55,182 bases of DNA from CAYLUN01 sp964386865 (GCA_964386865.1 CAYLUN010000031.1:1-55182), one strand, 5' to 3'. Shown: positions 16,114 through 27,400, counted from the stretch's first letter. Numbers and translations: made by a program. The notes: generated from the letters alone by a model not told the origin.

Positions 16114-17401
16114 GGTTTACCACACCATCGACAACCTCGCGGGCAGCGTCGTCACGCTGCGCGCAGACGGGGTCAAGTACCGCGAGCTGGCCGAGGTCTC
16201 CTCTCGCTCCGGCACCTCGCTGGCCCAGGTCATCAAGCTCGACCGCGACGCCGTGACGCTGCAGGTCTTCGCCGGCGCGCGCGGCATTGCCACCGACGCC
16301 AGGGTACGCTTCCTCGGACACCCGATGCGCGTCCCCTTCTCGGACGCGCTCCTCGGACGCGCCTTCACAGGCAGCGCCGTGCCGCGCGACAAGGGGCCGG
16401 CGCTCACCGACAATCTGATCGACATCGGCACGCCTTCGGTGAACCCGGCCAAGCGCATCATACCCCGCAACATGGTCCGCACCAACATTCCGATGATCGA
16501 TGTCTTCAACTCCCTGGTCGAGTCTCAGAAGCTCCCGGTTTTCGCCCGCGCCGGGGAGCCGTACAACCCCCTGCTCGCCCGCATCGCACTGCAGGCCGAG
16601 GTCGACATTATCGTCCTCGGCGGCATGGGGCTCAAGTACGACGACTACCTCTTCTTCCGCGACACGCTCGACGAGAGCGGCGCGCTCTCGCGCACGGTCA
16701 TGTTCGTCCACACCGCCTCTGACCCCATCGTGGAGTGCATGCTCGTGCCGGACATCGCGCTCGCGACAGCCGAGCAGTTTGCGCTCCAGGGCAAGAAGGT
16801 TCTGGTCCTGCTCACCGACATGACCAGCTTCGCCGACGCCATGAAGGAGGTCGCCATCACGATGGAGCAGATCCCCTCCAACCGCGGCTATCCGGGCGAC
16901 CTCTACTCGCAGCTCGCCGCGCGCTACGAGAAGGCCGTCGACTTCGAGGGCGCGGGCTCGATCACCATTCTCGCGGTGACCACGATGCCGGGCGACGACG
17001 TGACCCACCCCGTGCCCGACAATACGGGCTACATCACGGAGGGGCAGTTCTACCTGCGCAATGGCCGCATCGAGCCCTTCGGCTCGCTGAGCCGCCTGAA
17101 GCAGCTGGTCAACAAGAATACCCGCGACGACCACCGCACAATCATGGACGGCATGATCAAGCTCTACGCCTCCTACAAAGAGACGCAAGAGAAGCAGTCC
17201 ATGGGGTTTCGCATGAGCGAGTGGGACAGCAAGCTGCTGAAATACGGCGGGCGCTTTGAGCATGAGATGATGGATCTCTCGGTCAACATCCCGCTCGAAA
17301 AGGCGCTCGACCTTGGCTGGCAGATCCTGTCCGACTGCTTCACGCCCGAGGAGACCGGCATTCCCTCGAAGCTGATTTCCAAGTTCTGGCCCACTAAATG
17401 A
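16106..17401 (+). CDS. atpB: V-type ATP synthase subunit B
   Basis: A 431-residue non-catalytic B subunit. It has the A/B fold with PRNMVRTNIPMIDVFNSLV and the MEQIPSNRGYPGDLYSQLAARYEKA signature region (about 250-275) but no P-loop, as expected. It alternates with A in the hexameric head and contributes to the nucleotide-site interface. It overlaps A by eight bases and D by four, indicating a tight translational unit. Confidence 0.96.
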   Translation: MHKVYHTIDNLAGSVVTLRADGVKYRELAEVSSRSGTSLAQVIKLDRDAVTLQVFAGARGIATDARVRFLGHPMRVPFSDALLGRAFTGSAVPRDKGPALTDNLIDIGTPSVNPAKRIIPRNMVRTNIPMIDVFNSLVESQKLPVFARAGEPYNPLLARIALQAEVDIIVLGGMGLKYDDYLFFRDTLDESGALSRTVMFVHTASDPIVECMLVPDIALATAEQFALQGKKVLVLLTDMTSFADAMKEVAITMEQIPSNRGYPGDLYSQLAARYEKAVDFEGAGSITILAVTTMPGDDVTHPVPDNTGYITEGQFYLRNGRIEPFGSLSRLKQLVNKNTRDDHRTIMDGMIKLYASYKETQEKQSMGFRMSEWDSKLLKYGGRFEHEMMDLSVNIPLEKALDLGWQILSDCFTPEETGIPSKLISKFWPTK

Positions 17402-18009
17402 GAATCAAACTCACGAAAACGGAGCTGAAGGCGCAGGGCGACGCGCTCAAGCGCTTTCAGCGTTTTCTGCCGATGCTGCAGCTCAAGAAGCAGCAGCTTC
17501 AGGCTGAGATCGCCGCCATCGCCGCGCGCATCGAGGAGGTCGCGTCCCGCGAAGCGTCCGAGCGCGCGGCGCTCGAGAGCTGGGTCGCCCTGTTCGCCGA
17601 GCCGTCTGCCGAACTCGAGCGCCTGGTGACGCCCGAGCGGGTGGTCACCGACTCCAGCAACATCGCAGGCGTGACAATCCCCGTGTTCAAGCGGCTCGAC
17701 GTGGCCGTCGCGCCGCTCGACCTGTTCGACACGCCCGCGTGGCTGGACGACGCCGCCCTGATCCTGGCGCGCGTGCTGGCGCTCAAGGCCGAGCGGGCCG
17801 TGCTCGACCGGCAGCGCGAGCTGGTAACCGTCGAGCTGAATACGACCTCGCAGCGCGTCAACCTCTTTGAGAAGGTGAAGATCCCCGAGTGCAGGGAGCA
17901 TATCCGCGTCATCAAGATCTCGATCGGCGACGCGCTCACGGCCTCGGTCACGCGCGGCAAGATCGCGAAGGGTCGGAGCCGGCTGGCCGGCGAGGAGGAC
18001 GCGGCATGA
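17398..18009 (+). CDS. atpD: V-type ATP synthase subunit D
   Basis: A 203-residue subunit D, the central rotor shaft. It has the family start IKLTKTELKAQGDALKRFQR, long coiled-coil helices at both ends (about 1-60 and 125-175) and a Lys/Arg-rich tail. It overlaps B by four bases and the I subunit by four bases (ATGA). Confidence 0.92.
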   Translation: MRIKLTKTELKAQGDALKRFQRFLPMLQLKKQQLQAEIAAIAARIEEVASREASERAALESWVALFAEPSAELERLVTPERVVTDSSNIAGVTIPVFKRLDVAVAPLDLFDTPAWLDDAALILARVLALKAERAVLDRQRELVTVELNTTSQRVNLFEKVKIPECREHIRVIKISIGDALTASVTRGKIAKGRSRLAGEEDAA

Positions 18010-19856
18010 TTGTCCCGATGCGACATGTCACCCTGCTCTGCGTCTGCGAGGCGCGCGAAGCGGCGCTCGGCTTCCTGCGCGAAACGGGCCTGGTCCACCT
18101 CAACGTCGAGGCGAGCGACTCGGCGCGCTTCCGCGACGCGCAGGAGCGGCTGGCCGGCGTGCAGCGAGCCCAGCAAGTCTTGGCCGCCGCGAGCGCCGAC
18201 AAGCCGGTGCTGCCGGCGCTCGCGGCTCCCCACAAGGCGCCCGGACACGTCCAGCACGTCGCCAGCCTGCTGACGCAGAAGGTGCCGTCGGTTGCCGGCG
18301 ATGCCGCTCAACAGGTCGCGGCGATCCTCCACCTGGCCGATGTCCGGCAGGATTTGGTGAACGAGACCGCCCGCCTGAACCGAGAGATCGAGCGCTACGC
18401 GCCGTTCGGCGCCTTCGACATCGGCCAGCTAGCCGCCCTCGCCACGCGAGGCGTTGAGATCACGCTGTTCCGCGCGCCCGCCCACCTGCCGCCGCACGCG
18501 CCGGAGGGCGCGCTGATTGAGGCGCTTGCCACCGACGAGAAGCACCTCTACGGCGTCCTGATCGGCCACGGCCGCCTGGCCGAGCCCTGCGAGGTTCTCG
18601 ACCTTCCCGAGGCCTCGGTCGACGTCCTGCGCCAGCGCCGCGAGCAGGCGCTGGACCGCGCGATCAAGATCGCGGACACCCTGAAGCACGCCGCCGCCGA
18701 CTCGGCCGCCGTCGGCCGCGAAGCGCGGCGGCTGGCCGACCTGTGCGCCTTTGCGGTCGCGGCCGACGCCATGCAGGCGCACGGCGCGGTCGTTTGGATC
18801 ACCGGCTGGGTTCCGGCCGACCAAGAGAGGCTTCTGCGCGAGACCGCCAACGAGCAGGCGTGGGGGCTGCTGGCGCGCGACCCCGAGCCTGGCGAGCAGG
18901 TTCCTACGCTGCTGCGGCCGCCGCGGCCTCTGATGCCCATGCTGGCGCTCTTCCGCGCCCTCGGCATCTCCCCCGCTTACCACGAGGCTGACGTCAGCCT
19001 GCCGTTCTTCTGCTTCTTTGGCATCTTTTTCGCGATGCTCGTGGGCGACGGCGGCTACGGGCTGCTGATTCTGCTGCTGACGTGGCGCGCGAGGGCGAAG
19101 TGGCGGACGTCCCGGATACCCCTCTCGCCGTTCATTCTGCTCACGGTGTTCTCCGTCGCCACCGTCGTCTGGGGCGGGCTGTCGAACACCTGGTTCGGCT
19201 TCCACCCCGCGGCCCTCGACAACGCGGTCAGCCGCTGGCTCAGCCAGCCGGGCGGCAAGGGCGACGGCAACATGATGCTGATCTGCTTCACCCTCGGCGT
19301 GGCGCACCTGAGCATCGCCCGCATCTGGAATGCGGTCGAGCTGTTCCCGGACCGCAAGTTCATCGCGCAGCTCGGCTGGGTCGGCGTGATCTGGTTCATG
19401 TACTTCCTCGCCGGCAACGTGGTCGGCGTGCTAACGCTGCCGGGGCCGATGAAGGTCGTGTTCGGCGTGTCGGTCGCGCTCATCGCGCTTTTCATGCTGC
19501 GCAAGGATGAGCTGAAGACCAGCGGCGCGGACTTGGGCATGCTGCCGCTCAACATCATCAGCTGCCTCGGCGACATCATCTCGTACGTGCGCCTGTTCGC
19601 GGTCGGCTTAGCCGGCGTGAAAGTGGCCGAGAACTTCAACGAGATGGCGCTGGGCCTCAGCTTGCCCCTGGTGGTCAAGATACCCTGCCTGGTTGCGATC
19701 CTGCTGCTCGGCCACGCCCTGAACTTCGCGATGGCGGGCCTCAGCGTGCTGGTGCACGCGGTGCGGCTGAACACGCTCGAGTTTTCGAACCACAAGGGCG
19801 TCTCCTGGTCTGGCTTCGCCTTCAAGCCTTTCACGCGCAGCGCCGACACCGCGTAG
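18006..19856 (+). CDS. atpI: V-type ATP synthase subunit I (membrane stator)
   Basis: A 616-residue subunit I/a. The N-terminal half (about 1-310) is cytoplasmic with two coiled-coil arms; the C-terminal half has seven or eight hydrophobic segments beginning at FFCFFGIFFAMLVGDGGYG, with NIISCLGDIISYVRLFAVGLAG carrying the conserved arginine facing the rotor ring, and a last NFAMAGLSVLVHAVRLN helix. It forms the ion half-channels. The ATG at 18006 overlaps the D stop (ATGA) and gives the normal MIVPMRHVTL start. Confidence 0.94.
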   Translation: MIVPMRHVTLLCVCEAREAALGFLRETGLVHLNVEASDSARFRDAQERLAGVQRAQQVLAAASADKPVLPALAAPHKAPGHVQHVASLLTQKVPSVAGDAAQQVAAILHLADVRQDLVNETARLNREIERYAPFGAFDIGQLAALATRGVEITLFRAPAHLPPHAPEGALIEALATDEKHLYGVLIGHGRLAEPCEVLDLPEASVDVLRQRREQALDRAIKIADTLKHAAADSAAVGREARRLADLCAFAVAADAMQAHGAVVWITGWVPADQERLLRETANEQAWGLLARDPEPGEQVPTLLRPPRPLMPMLALFRALGISPAYHEADVSLPFFCFFGIFFAMLVGDGGYGLLILLLTWRARAKWRTSRIPLSPFILLTVFSVATVVWGGLSNTWFGFHPAALDNAVSRWLSQPGGKGDGNMMLICFTLGVAHLSIARIWNAVELFPDRKFIAQLGWVGVIWFMYFLAGNVVGVLTLPGPMKVVFGVSVALIALFMLRKDELKTSGADLGMLPLNIISCLGDIISYVRLFAVGLAGVKVAENFNEMALGLSLPLVVKIPCLVAILLLGHALNFAMAGLSVLVHAVRLNTLEFSNHKGVSWSGFAFKPFTRSADTA

Positions 19857-19909
19857 GCCGGCTTCGAGCTTCCTGTCTCTTAACCCTTCACAACAAACGG
19901 AGAACGAAA

Positions 19910-20377
19910 ATGAATCCAGAAGCAGTGTCCTCAGTTCAACAGGCCATGGGGGTTGCCGGTGCTGTAGCCTGCCTCGGCCTCAGCGCGGCCGGGTCGGCAT
20001 TGGGAACCGGCGTAGCGGGCGCCGCCGCCGTCGGCGCGTGGAAGAAGTGCTACGCGCAGAACAAGCCCGCGCCCTTCCTTCTGCTCTCCTTCGTCGGCGC
20101 GCCCATCACGCAGACCCTGTACGGCATGATTCTGATGTTCACGATGTTCGGCAAAGCCCAGGTCGGCTTCCCCCTGCTCGTGCTCGGCATTTTCGCCGGG
20201 CTCGCGATCGGGCTCTCGGCGTACTATCAGGGCCGCGCCGGCGCCGCGGCTTGCGACGCCCAGGCCGAGACCGGGCAGGGCCTCACCAACTACCTCGCCG
20301 CGCTTGGCATTATTGAGACGACGGCTATCTTCACCATGGTCTTCACGCTCATTGCGGTCGGTAAGATCGCGGCCTGA
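19910..20377 (+). CDS. atpK: V-type ATP synthase subunit K (rotor ring proteolipid)
   Basis: A 155-residue proteolipid with four membrane helices in two hairpins (16-kDa V-type). Thr67, Gln68 (PITQTLYG), Gln107 (YYQGRAG) and Glu136 (IIETTA) align with the Na+ ligands of Enterococcus hirae NtpK (T64, Q65, Q110, E139) as I remember that sequence, so the ring may bind Na+. The first hairpin lacks its own ion-binding carboxylate, as usual for this type. A good GGAG ribosome site precedes the ATG. It follows subunit I by 53 bp and precedes the HAD gene by 4 bp. Confidence 0.95.
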   Translation: MNPEAVSSVQQAMGVAGAVACLGLSAAGSALGTGVAGAAAVGAWKKCYAQNKPAPFLLLSFVGAPITQTLYGMILMFTMFGKAQVGFPLLVLGIFAGLAIGLSAYYQGRAGAAACDAQAETGQGLTNYLAALGIIETTAIFTMVFTLIAVGKIAA

Positions 20378-20381
20378 TGTC

Positions 20382-21278
20382 ATGACAACGACCCTCTACA
20401 CCCTCGCCGACCTCACGCGCCTGCCCCGGCGCCACGACTCGTTCGTCGGCATCGACTCCGACGGCTGCGTGTTCGACACGATGAGCGTCAAGCAGCGCGA
20501 GCACTTTCACCCTCTGATCATCCGGTTCTGGGGGCTTGAGGCTTGTGCGGACGAGTTCCGCGCCTGCACCGAGTTCGTGAACATGTACTCCAAGACGCGC
20601 GGCAGCAACCGCTTCCCGGCGCTGCTTCGCTCCTTCGAGCTCCTTCACGCATACCCCGGCCTGCGGGAGCGAGGCGTGCCGCTGCCGAAGCTTGACGCGC
20701 TGCGCGCCTACATACACGCTGGGCTTCCGCTCGGCAACCCGTCGCTCAAGGCTGAGGCCGAGCGCACGGGCGACCCCGAGCTCCGCCGGCTGCTAGACTG
20801 GAGCCTGGCCATCAACGCCGACATCGATGCGCGCATGCGCCCGGTGCCGCCTTTCCTCTGGGCGAGGCGGGCGCTCGACCTCATCCGCACGTCCAGCGAC
20901 GCCATTGTGGTGTCGCAAACCCCGGAGCAGGCCTTGATCAAGGAGTGGGATCACCACGGCCTCCGCCATCTGGTCGACCTGATCGCCGGGCAGGAGCTGG
21001 GCGCCAAAAGCGAGCACCTGCGCCTCGCCACGGCGGGCAAGTACGCGTCTGACCGCGTGCTGATGATCGGCGACGCGGCGGGCGACCACGCCGCCGCCCA
21101 GCGCGTCGGCGCGCTTTTTTACCCCATCGTTCCCGGCGAGGAGGAGCGCTCGTGGCAGCGCTTCTGCGAGGAGGGATACGGCCGGTTCCTCAGCGGCACC
21201 TTCGCGGGCGAGTACGCGGGCGCCCTGGCCGAGGCGTTCAACGCCGCGCTGCCCGACGTCCCGCCCTGGCAGCCGTGA
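20382..21278 (+). CDS. HAD-superfamily hydrolase-like protein in the V-ATPase operon
   Basis: A 298-residue cytoplasmic protein with the haloacid-dehalogenase motifs: motif I GIDSDGCVFD (about 22-31), motif II VVSQTP, and motif IV MIGDAAGDHAAA. A helical cap lies between I and II. Motif I DSDG provides the nucleophile and acid, so it could be active on a phosphate ester, substrate unknown. The ATG at 20382 lies four bases after the subunit K stop, strongly suggesting co-transcription with the V-ATPase. Its link to the ATPase is positional only. Confidence 0.8.
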   Translation: MTTTLYTLADLTRLPRRHDSFVGIDSDGCVFDTMSVKQREHFHPLIIRFWGLEACADEFRACTEFVNMYSKTRGSNRFPALLRSFELLHAYPGLRERGVPLPKLDALRAYIHAGLPLGNPSLKAEAERTGDPELRRLLDWSLAINADIDARMRPVPPFLWARRALDLIRTSSDAIVVSQTPEQALIKEWDHHGLRHLVDLIAGQELGAKSEHLRLATAGKYASDRVLMIGDAAGDHAAAQRVGALFYPIVPGEEERSWQRFCEEGYGRFLSGTFAGEYAGALAEAFNAALPDVPPWQP

Positions 21279-21372
21279 ATTGACGCCAGAACAAGGCTTC
21301 AACCGTCACCTCCGATGGGCGCGCTATCATGGAGCCGACCACGGCTGTTACATTTTCGTGCCGCACGCATGA

Positions 21373-21419
21373 TTGACTCCGCAAGCCATCTTGTAGCATA
21401 CTACCGATAGCCATAAATG
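21373..21419 (+). promoter_or_regulatory. Promoter region candidates for the giant exported protein
   Basis: Two overlapping sigma70-like pairs in the 220-bp gap after the HAD gene: TTGACT (21373-21378) with CATACT (21397-21402) at 18 bp, and TTGTAG (21391-21396) with TAAATG (21414-21419) at 17 bp. Either leads into the gene whose preferred start is 21499. No terminator hairpin for the preceding operon is evident. Confidence 0.4.
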
Positions 21420-21498
21420 GGGTGCCTGCGGCATGGCGCTTGACCTCCCAGAACCGCAGTCGCTTTCCGTGTTGAACGCTCGTGCAGCCGAGTCAGTT

Positions 21499-24400
21499 AT
21501 GAACAACGCATTCCGCTCTCTCCGTAGCGCTAGACGGTGTCTTGTGTTGCTGGGCGCCTTGGGCCTGTGCAGCTCAAACGCGCAAACTCCGCGTGACTTC
21601 GCCGTCGATCTGTCCGCGGCCGTCTCCACCAACGCGCCGTGCATTACCGTCAACTGGACAATCCGTCGGCCCGGCAACATCGCCGCGCAGAAGATCCATC
21701 GCCGGCTCAAGGGTGAAGCCGCCTGGGTCAAGCAGGCCGACCTCGCCACCAACACCACCAGCTACGCCGACGGCACCGCCGCTGTCGGCGTCGAGTACGA
21801 ATACTGGATGGAGCGGACGTACAGCGGTATCTACCCGGACACGGCGATGGGCTACCTCAGCGCAGGCGTCAACGTCCCAATGACGGACAGCCGCGGCACG
21901 CTCTTGCTGGTGATCGACGACACGCTGGTCGCGCCCCTCGCGCCGGAAATCGCGCAGCTGCAGGCCGACCTCGCCGGCGAGGGGTGGGTCGTGCAGACGC
22001 TCACGGCAGTCCGCACGAACACCGCGGCCGCCGTCAAGGCGCAGATCGTCGCCGCCTACGTCGCCGACCCCGCGAACGTCAAAATGGTCTACCTGCTCGG
22101 GCACGTCCCGGTCCCCTATTCGGGCGACATGGCCCCCGACCTGCATGTGCCCGACCACCTCGGCGCCTGGCCTGCCGACGGCTACTACGGGGAGGTCAAT
22201 GGCACGTGGACGGACGCGAGCGTGAACAACTCGGCCGCCACGCGCTCGCAAAACGACAATGTGCCGGGCGACGGCAAGTTCGACCAGAGCTATTTTCCGA
22301 ACCTTGTGGAGCTCATGGTCGGCCGCCTCGACCTGCACGGCATGACGCGCGCGCCCTGCGCGTCCGTCTCCGAGGCCGCGCTCCTGCGGCGCTACCTGCG
22401 CAAGGCGCATGACTTCCGCATGCGGCAGGGCGCCTACGCCTCGATCCCGCGCCAGAGCCTGATTCGCGACGGGTTCGGCCACATCAGCGGCGAGAGCTTC
22501 GCCATCGCCGGATGGTCGTGGGCCTTTACGGGCGCGGGCTCGCTCGTCGACGAAGCCCCAGCCGGCCAGTGGTTCTCGGCCTCCTACGCGGGCGGCAAAA
22601 CCTACCTCATCGCTTACGGCAACGGCGGCGGCACCTACGAGAGCGCGGCCTCTGTGGGCAACACGGCCGACTTCGGCCTCAAGCCAAGCCGCGCGCTCTT
22701 TACCAGCCTGTTCGGCAGCTACTTCGGCGACTGGGACTCCGGCGACAGCCTCTTGCGCGCGCCGCTGGCAGGCAACGCCACTGGCGATTCGCTGGGCCTC
22801 ACCTGCTTCTGGGGCGGCAGGCCAAACCGCTTTATGCACCACCTGGGCATGGGCGAGACAGCCGGCTACGGCATGAGGGCTTCGCAAAATGGCAGCCTTT
22901 CCGGCGGCGGCAGCTATGCGCCCAACAACGACGCACGCACGCACACCGCGCTGATGGGCGACCCGGCGCTGCGCCTCTACCCGGTCGAGCCGCCGCGCAA
23001 CGTAACCGCCGTCTCCTCCAACAACCTCGTCGCGCTCGCCTGGACGGCCTCCGCCGAGACGAACCTGTTGGGCTACCACGTCTACCGCGCGAGCACAGCC
23101 ACCGGCCCCTACGCGCGGCTGACCGCCGCGCCGCTGGCCGGAACCGCCTACGCCGACGCCAGCGTAACGGCGGGCCTGAGCTACAGCTACTGCGTCCGCA
23201 CGCTCAAGCGCGAAGCCGTGCCCGGCGGCTCTTTCGACAACCTCAGCGTCGGCACGCCGGTCACCCTCACCGCGAGCGCAAGCGCGAGCGCCGCTCCGGG
23301 CAGCCCCGGCAGCCTCGCCGTCACGCCGCTCGCCTCGACGAACGCCTCGCTCGCCTGGGTCGACACGGCCGGCAACGAGAGCGGCTTCCGCATCGAGCGC
23401 AAGACCAATGCCGGCGGCGGCTTCGTTTCGATCGGCTCCGTCGCCGCCAACGCGACCAACTTCGTCGATCAGGGCGTCTTCACGAACGGCAACGTCTACT
23501 ACTACCGCGTGCTCGCCACGGGTGCAGCCGGCGACTCGTTGCCGTCGGGCGTCGTCTCGTTCGACGCCTCTGCCGGCTTCATCGACTTGCCGGTCACGCG
23601 CCTCAAAGTCAGCAAAGCCGCCGGCTCGGCGGCGCTCTCCGTCAGCCGCATCGGCGGCGCAACGGGCGCGGTCAGCGTGAACTTCGCCACGGCCGATACC
23701 TCCGCCTGGGCCGGCACGCACTACGCGGCGACCAACGGGGTTCTGTCCTGGGCCGACGGCGACACGGCCGCGAAGACCATCACCGTGCCGATCATCAATG
23801 CGGGCACTCCGCAGGCCGCGCGGCAGTTCACCGTAACTCTGAGCACGCCAACCGGCGGCGCCGATCTCACGCTCAACACCTTCGCGGCCGTGCTCGTTGA
23901 AGACCCGACGGCCACGCTGGACGCGCCGTGGAGCCAGGCCGTTGTCGGCGCGCTCACCGACAGTTCGGCCGCCGTTTCCGTCTCCAATGCGCTCTGCTCC
24001 ACGACGCTCGGCGGCGGCGGGCTCGACGCGCTGTCCACCAGCGAGTCCGGTCAGTTCGTTTACCAGAACCGCGCGGGCGACGTCACCCTGACCGCCTACG
24101 TCCCGGCCGGCCTGCCCAGCGACGCCAGCGCACGCTACGCCCTGATGGTGAGGGCCACCACCACGAGCAACGCCGCGATGGCCGCCGTCGTCGCGAGCTC
24201 CAGCGCGGGCTACGGCACCAAGCTCCTCTGGCGCGGCACCGCCGGCGATGAGGCGGCGTCGCTTCCGGCCGCGGCCAACGCGCTGGTCGTGGCCCGCTGG
24301 CTCAGGCTCACCCGCGTCGGCAGCGTTTTCTCCGCCGAGACCTCCGAGGACGGCAGCTCCTGGCTCCTGCTCGGCTCGGTTCTTCTGCCCTCGGTGCCGT

Positions 24401-27400
24401 CCACCGCCGCCTGGGGTGTCTTCCACTGCTCCTCGGACTGGTCCGTCACCTCGCTCGGCAACTTCCATCTCGCCTTGGCGCACGATGTCGCCCTGAGCGA
24501 CATGCCGGCCCCGTCCGCGCCAACCGGGCTGGTGGCGGTCGCGACCGCGCCCACACGCGTCGTCCTCACGTGGTGCACCGTCGCAAACGCGGCCGGCTAC
24601 CGCGTCGAGCGGATGGGCGAGGCGGGCTCCTTCACGCAGATCGTCGACGTGGCCGCCGCATCCGGCACCACCCAGGCGTGGGCGGACGCCACCGTCACGC
24701 TGGACAACGGCTACGCCTACCGCCTCACGGCCTACAACGCGACGGGCACGAGCGCATACTCGGACACCGTCACCGTCACGACGCCCCCCGAAGATCTCGT
24801 CGAATGGGTGACCACCGACGGCGCGAGCGGCGCCGACGCGGCAATCCGCCTCGATCTTCCCGCCACGCCTCTGGGCGGCGCGACCAACCTGACCGTGGCG
24901 GGCTACGATCCCGACACCTGGGATGTTCTCACCAATGCCGCGAAGACGGTCCTGCGCTTCGACCTCAGCGGGCGCAGTTTCGCGCGGGCACGGCTCCAGC
25001 TCGCCTTTCTCGGCGAGGAGCGCTTCGACGAGGCCGGGTTCTTCAACCACTACCTCTTTGCGCTCGCCGACAGCTCTGACGGCTGGAGCGAGGGCGCGAT
25101 CACGTGGAACAACGCCCCGCAGAACGACCTCGTCGGCGTGGGCTTCACGGGCGCGACCACGTACTTCGGCTACACCAACCTCTACGCGGTGCCCGCCGCC
25201 GGCCAGGTGATCTCCTTTGACCTCCCCGCGGCCGGCCTGGCCGCCGCTCGCGGCGCCAACGGCCAAGTCACGCTCGGCCTGGCCCAACTCACCGCCGGGG
25301 CCATCGCCCACTGGGCGTCGCGCGAGCACCCGACCTGCCCGGCCCCGGCGCTCGAGCTCAGATCTCCCTCGCCAGCGCCCGTCCGGCCGACTTACCTGAC
25401 CGCGGCGGTGGAGTTCGGCTGGTACGTCACAGTGCGCTGGAGCGACTGCGCCAACAGCGAGACGGGCTTCGAGCTTGAGCGGCGCCTGACGAACGGCGTC
25501 TTCGCGCTCCTGCAGACGCTCCCCAGCAATACCGTGAGCTACCTGGACCTGACGGCCGCGCCCAGCGCCGCCTACGATTACCGGCTGCGCTCTTTCAGCG
25601 CGAGCGGCACCTCCTCCTGGGCCACGGCGACGGTCGTGACGCCCGACGCCTTGCACGCCGTCGGCACGCTGTGGGACGGCGGCGGCGCGGACACGCTGCT
25701 CAGCACGCCCGCGAACTGGGACACCGACCGCACTCCGATTTTCGACGGCGCCACCTACTTCAACTTCGGTAGCGGAGGGTTGTCCGCCACGGTCAACACC
25801 AACGCGGCCATGCACGGCCTGAGCATCCACCGCGACGCGGACTTCTCGCTCGAAAACGGCGGCGGCGCGCTCGCGCTCGGCGCGGGCGGACTGCGCGCCA
25901 TGTCCCCGTCTGCGACGCCCCGAACCTACTCCCTCGCCGCCAGCGTCACCCTTGCTGCCGACCAGCGCTGGGGCGTCACCAACAACGGCGCGGGCGTCAC
26001 CGCGCTGACCGTCTCCGGCCCCGTGTCGGACGGCGCCTCCGCTTTTGGCATCACCAAATCGGGCAACGGCATACTCACGCTCGCGGGCAGCAACACCTAT
26101 GACGGCGCGACCGCGGTGGCTACGGGCGGCGCCCTTCGCGTCACCCATGCCGGCGGGCTCGGCAGCACCAACGGGCTCACGACGGTCGCCCTCGGCGCCT
26201 GGCTTGAGATCGGCGGCAGCGTCTCTGTCCCCGAGCCACTCACGCTCGCAGCCGACGGCACGAGCGGCGCGGGAAACCTGCGCTCGACCGACGGTACCAA
26301 CGTCTGGGGCGGCAGGGTCACCCAAACGGCCTCCTCCCGCGTCCGCGCACATTCCGGAAGCCGGCTCACCCTCGCCGGCGGGATCACGGGCTCCTACGAC
26401 CTCATCCTCGCGCCCGACGCAGGCGGCGAGGTTGAAGTCGCGGGCGGCGTCGCCATCGGCGGCGCCCGAAGGATTGTGGCAAATGGCGCGGGCGTCGCGG
26501 CCATCAGCGGAGCCGGCCACACCTTCGGCACGCTCGAAGTCGCCGGCCTTACGGTTCGGGCCGATGCGCCGAACACGCTTCCCGCCGCCACGATCCTCTC
26601 CATCGGAACCACGTTTTCGCCCAACGGCACGTTTGACCTCAACGGCAACAGCCAGACCGTCAGCCAGCTCAAGCGCGGCATCGCGACCGCCGGCACGCGC
26701 GTCGTCACCAGCGCCACGCCCGCCACGCTCACCGTCAACGGCACCACGGCAACCGCCTACGACGGCCAGCTGGCCGGCCTGGTGAGCCTCACCAAGACCA
26801 ACAGCTCCACGTTGACCCTTTCGGGCACCAACAACACCTACAGCGGCGCGACCGCGGTCAGCGGCGGAACGCTCGACGTGCAGGCGACCACCTCGCTCGG
26901 CAGCAGTCCGTCGGTGCGGATCACGGGCGGCCTGCTCCGGCTGCGCAACGCGAATGCGATACAGGACGGCGCCAGCCTCAGCATTTCCACGCCGGGCAAA
27001 ATCAGGGTCGATTCCGGCACGGAGTCGGTTGGCGCGCTCTACTTGGGGGGCGTACGCAGGGCGCAGGGCACCTGGGGCTCCACGGCTAGCTCTGCGGACT
27101 ACAAGGACAACACGTATTTCGATATCAACGGAACCGGTGTCATCAGCGTGCCCTACACGCCGCCCGGCACCGTCTGGGACGGCGGCGGCGCCGACACGCG
27201 CGTCGACAATCCGAACAACTGGGACACCGACTGGTCGCCGGCCTTCGACGGCACGGCGGCGCTCGCGTTCGGCGTGGGCGGCACGCTGGCGACAATCAAC
27301 ACCAACGTGACGTTCCTCGGCCTCCTGCTGAACCGCGATGCGGACTTCACCCTGGCCGACGGCGGCGCGGCCCTCACGCTCGGCAGCGGCGGCCTGCTGG

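Noticed and set aside
22102..22806. His202 (LLGHVPVPY) and Cys436 (LTCFWGG) as a C25 catalytic pair
   Set aside because: They lie 234 residues apart, whereas the family has about 30; LLGH-VPVPY aligns better with the non-catalytic LLvGD-xxxPy strand.
21574..26520. Very long open frame antisense to the giant exported protein
   Set aside because: Shadow of a GC-rich gene: Arg/Gly/Ala-rich, without domains, while the plus strand has a signal peptide and modules.
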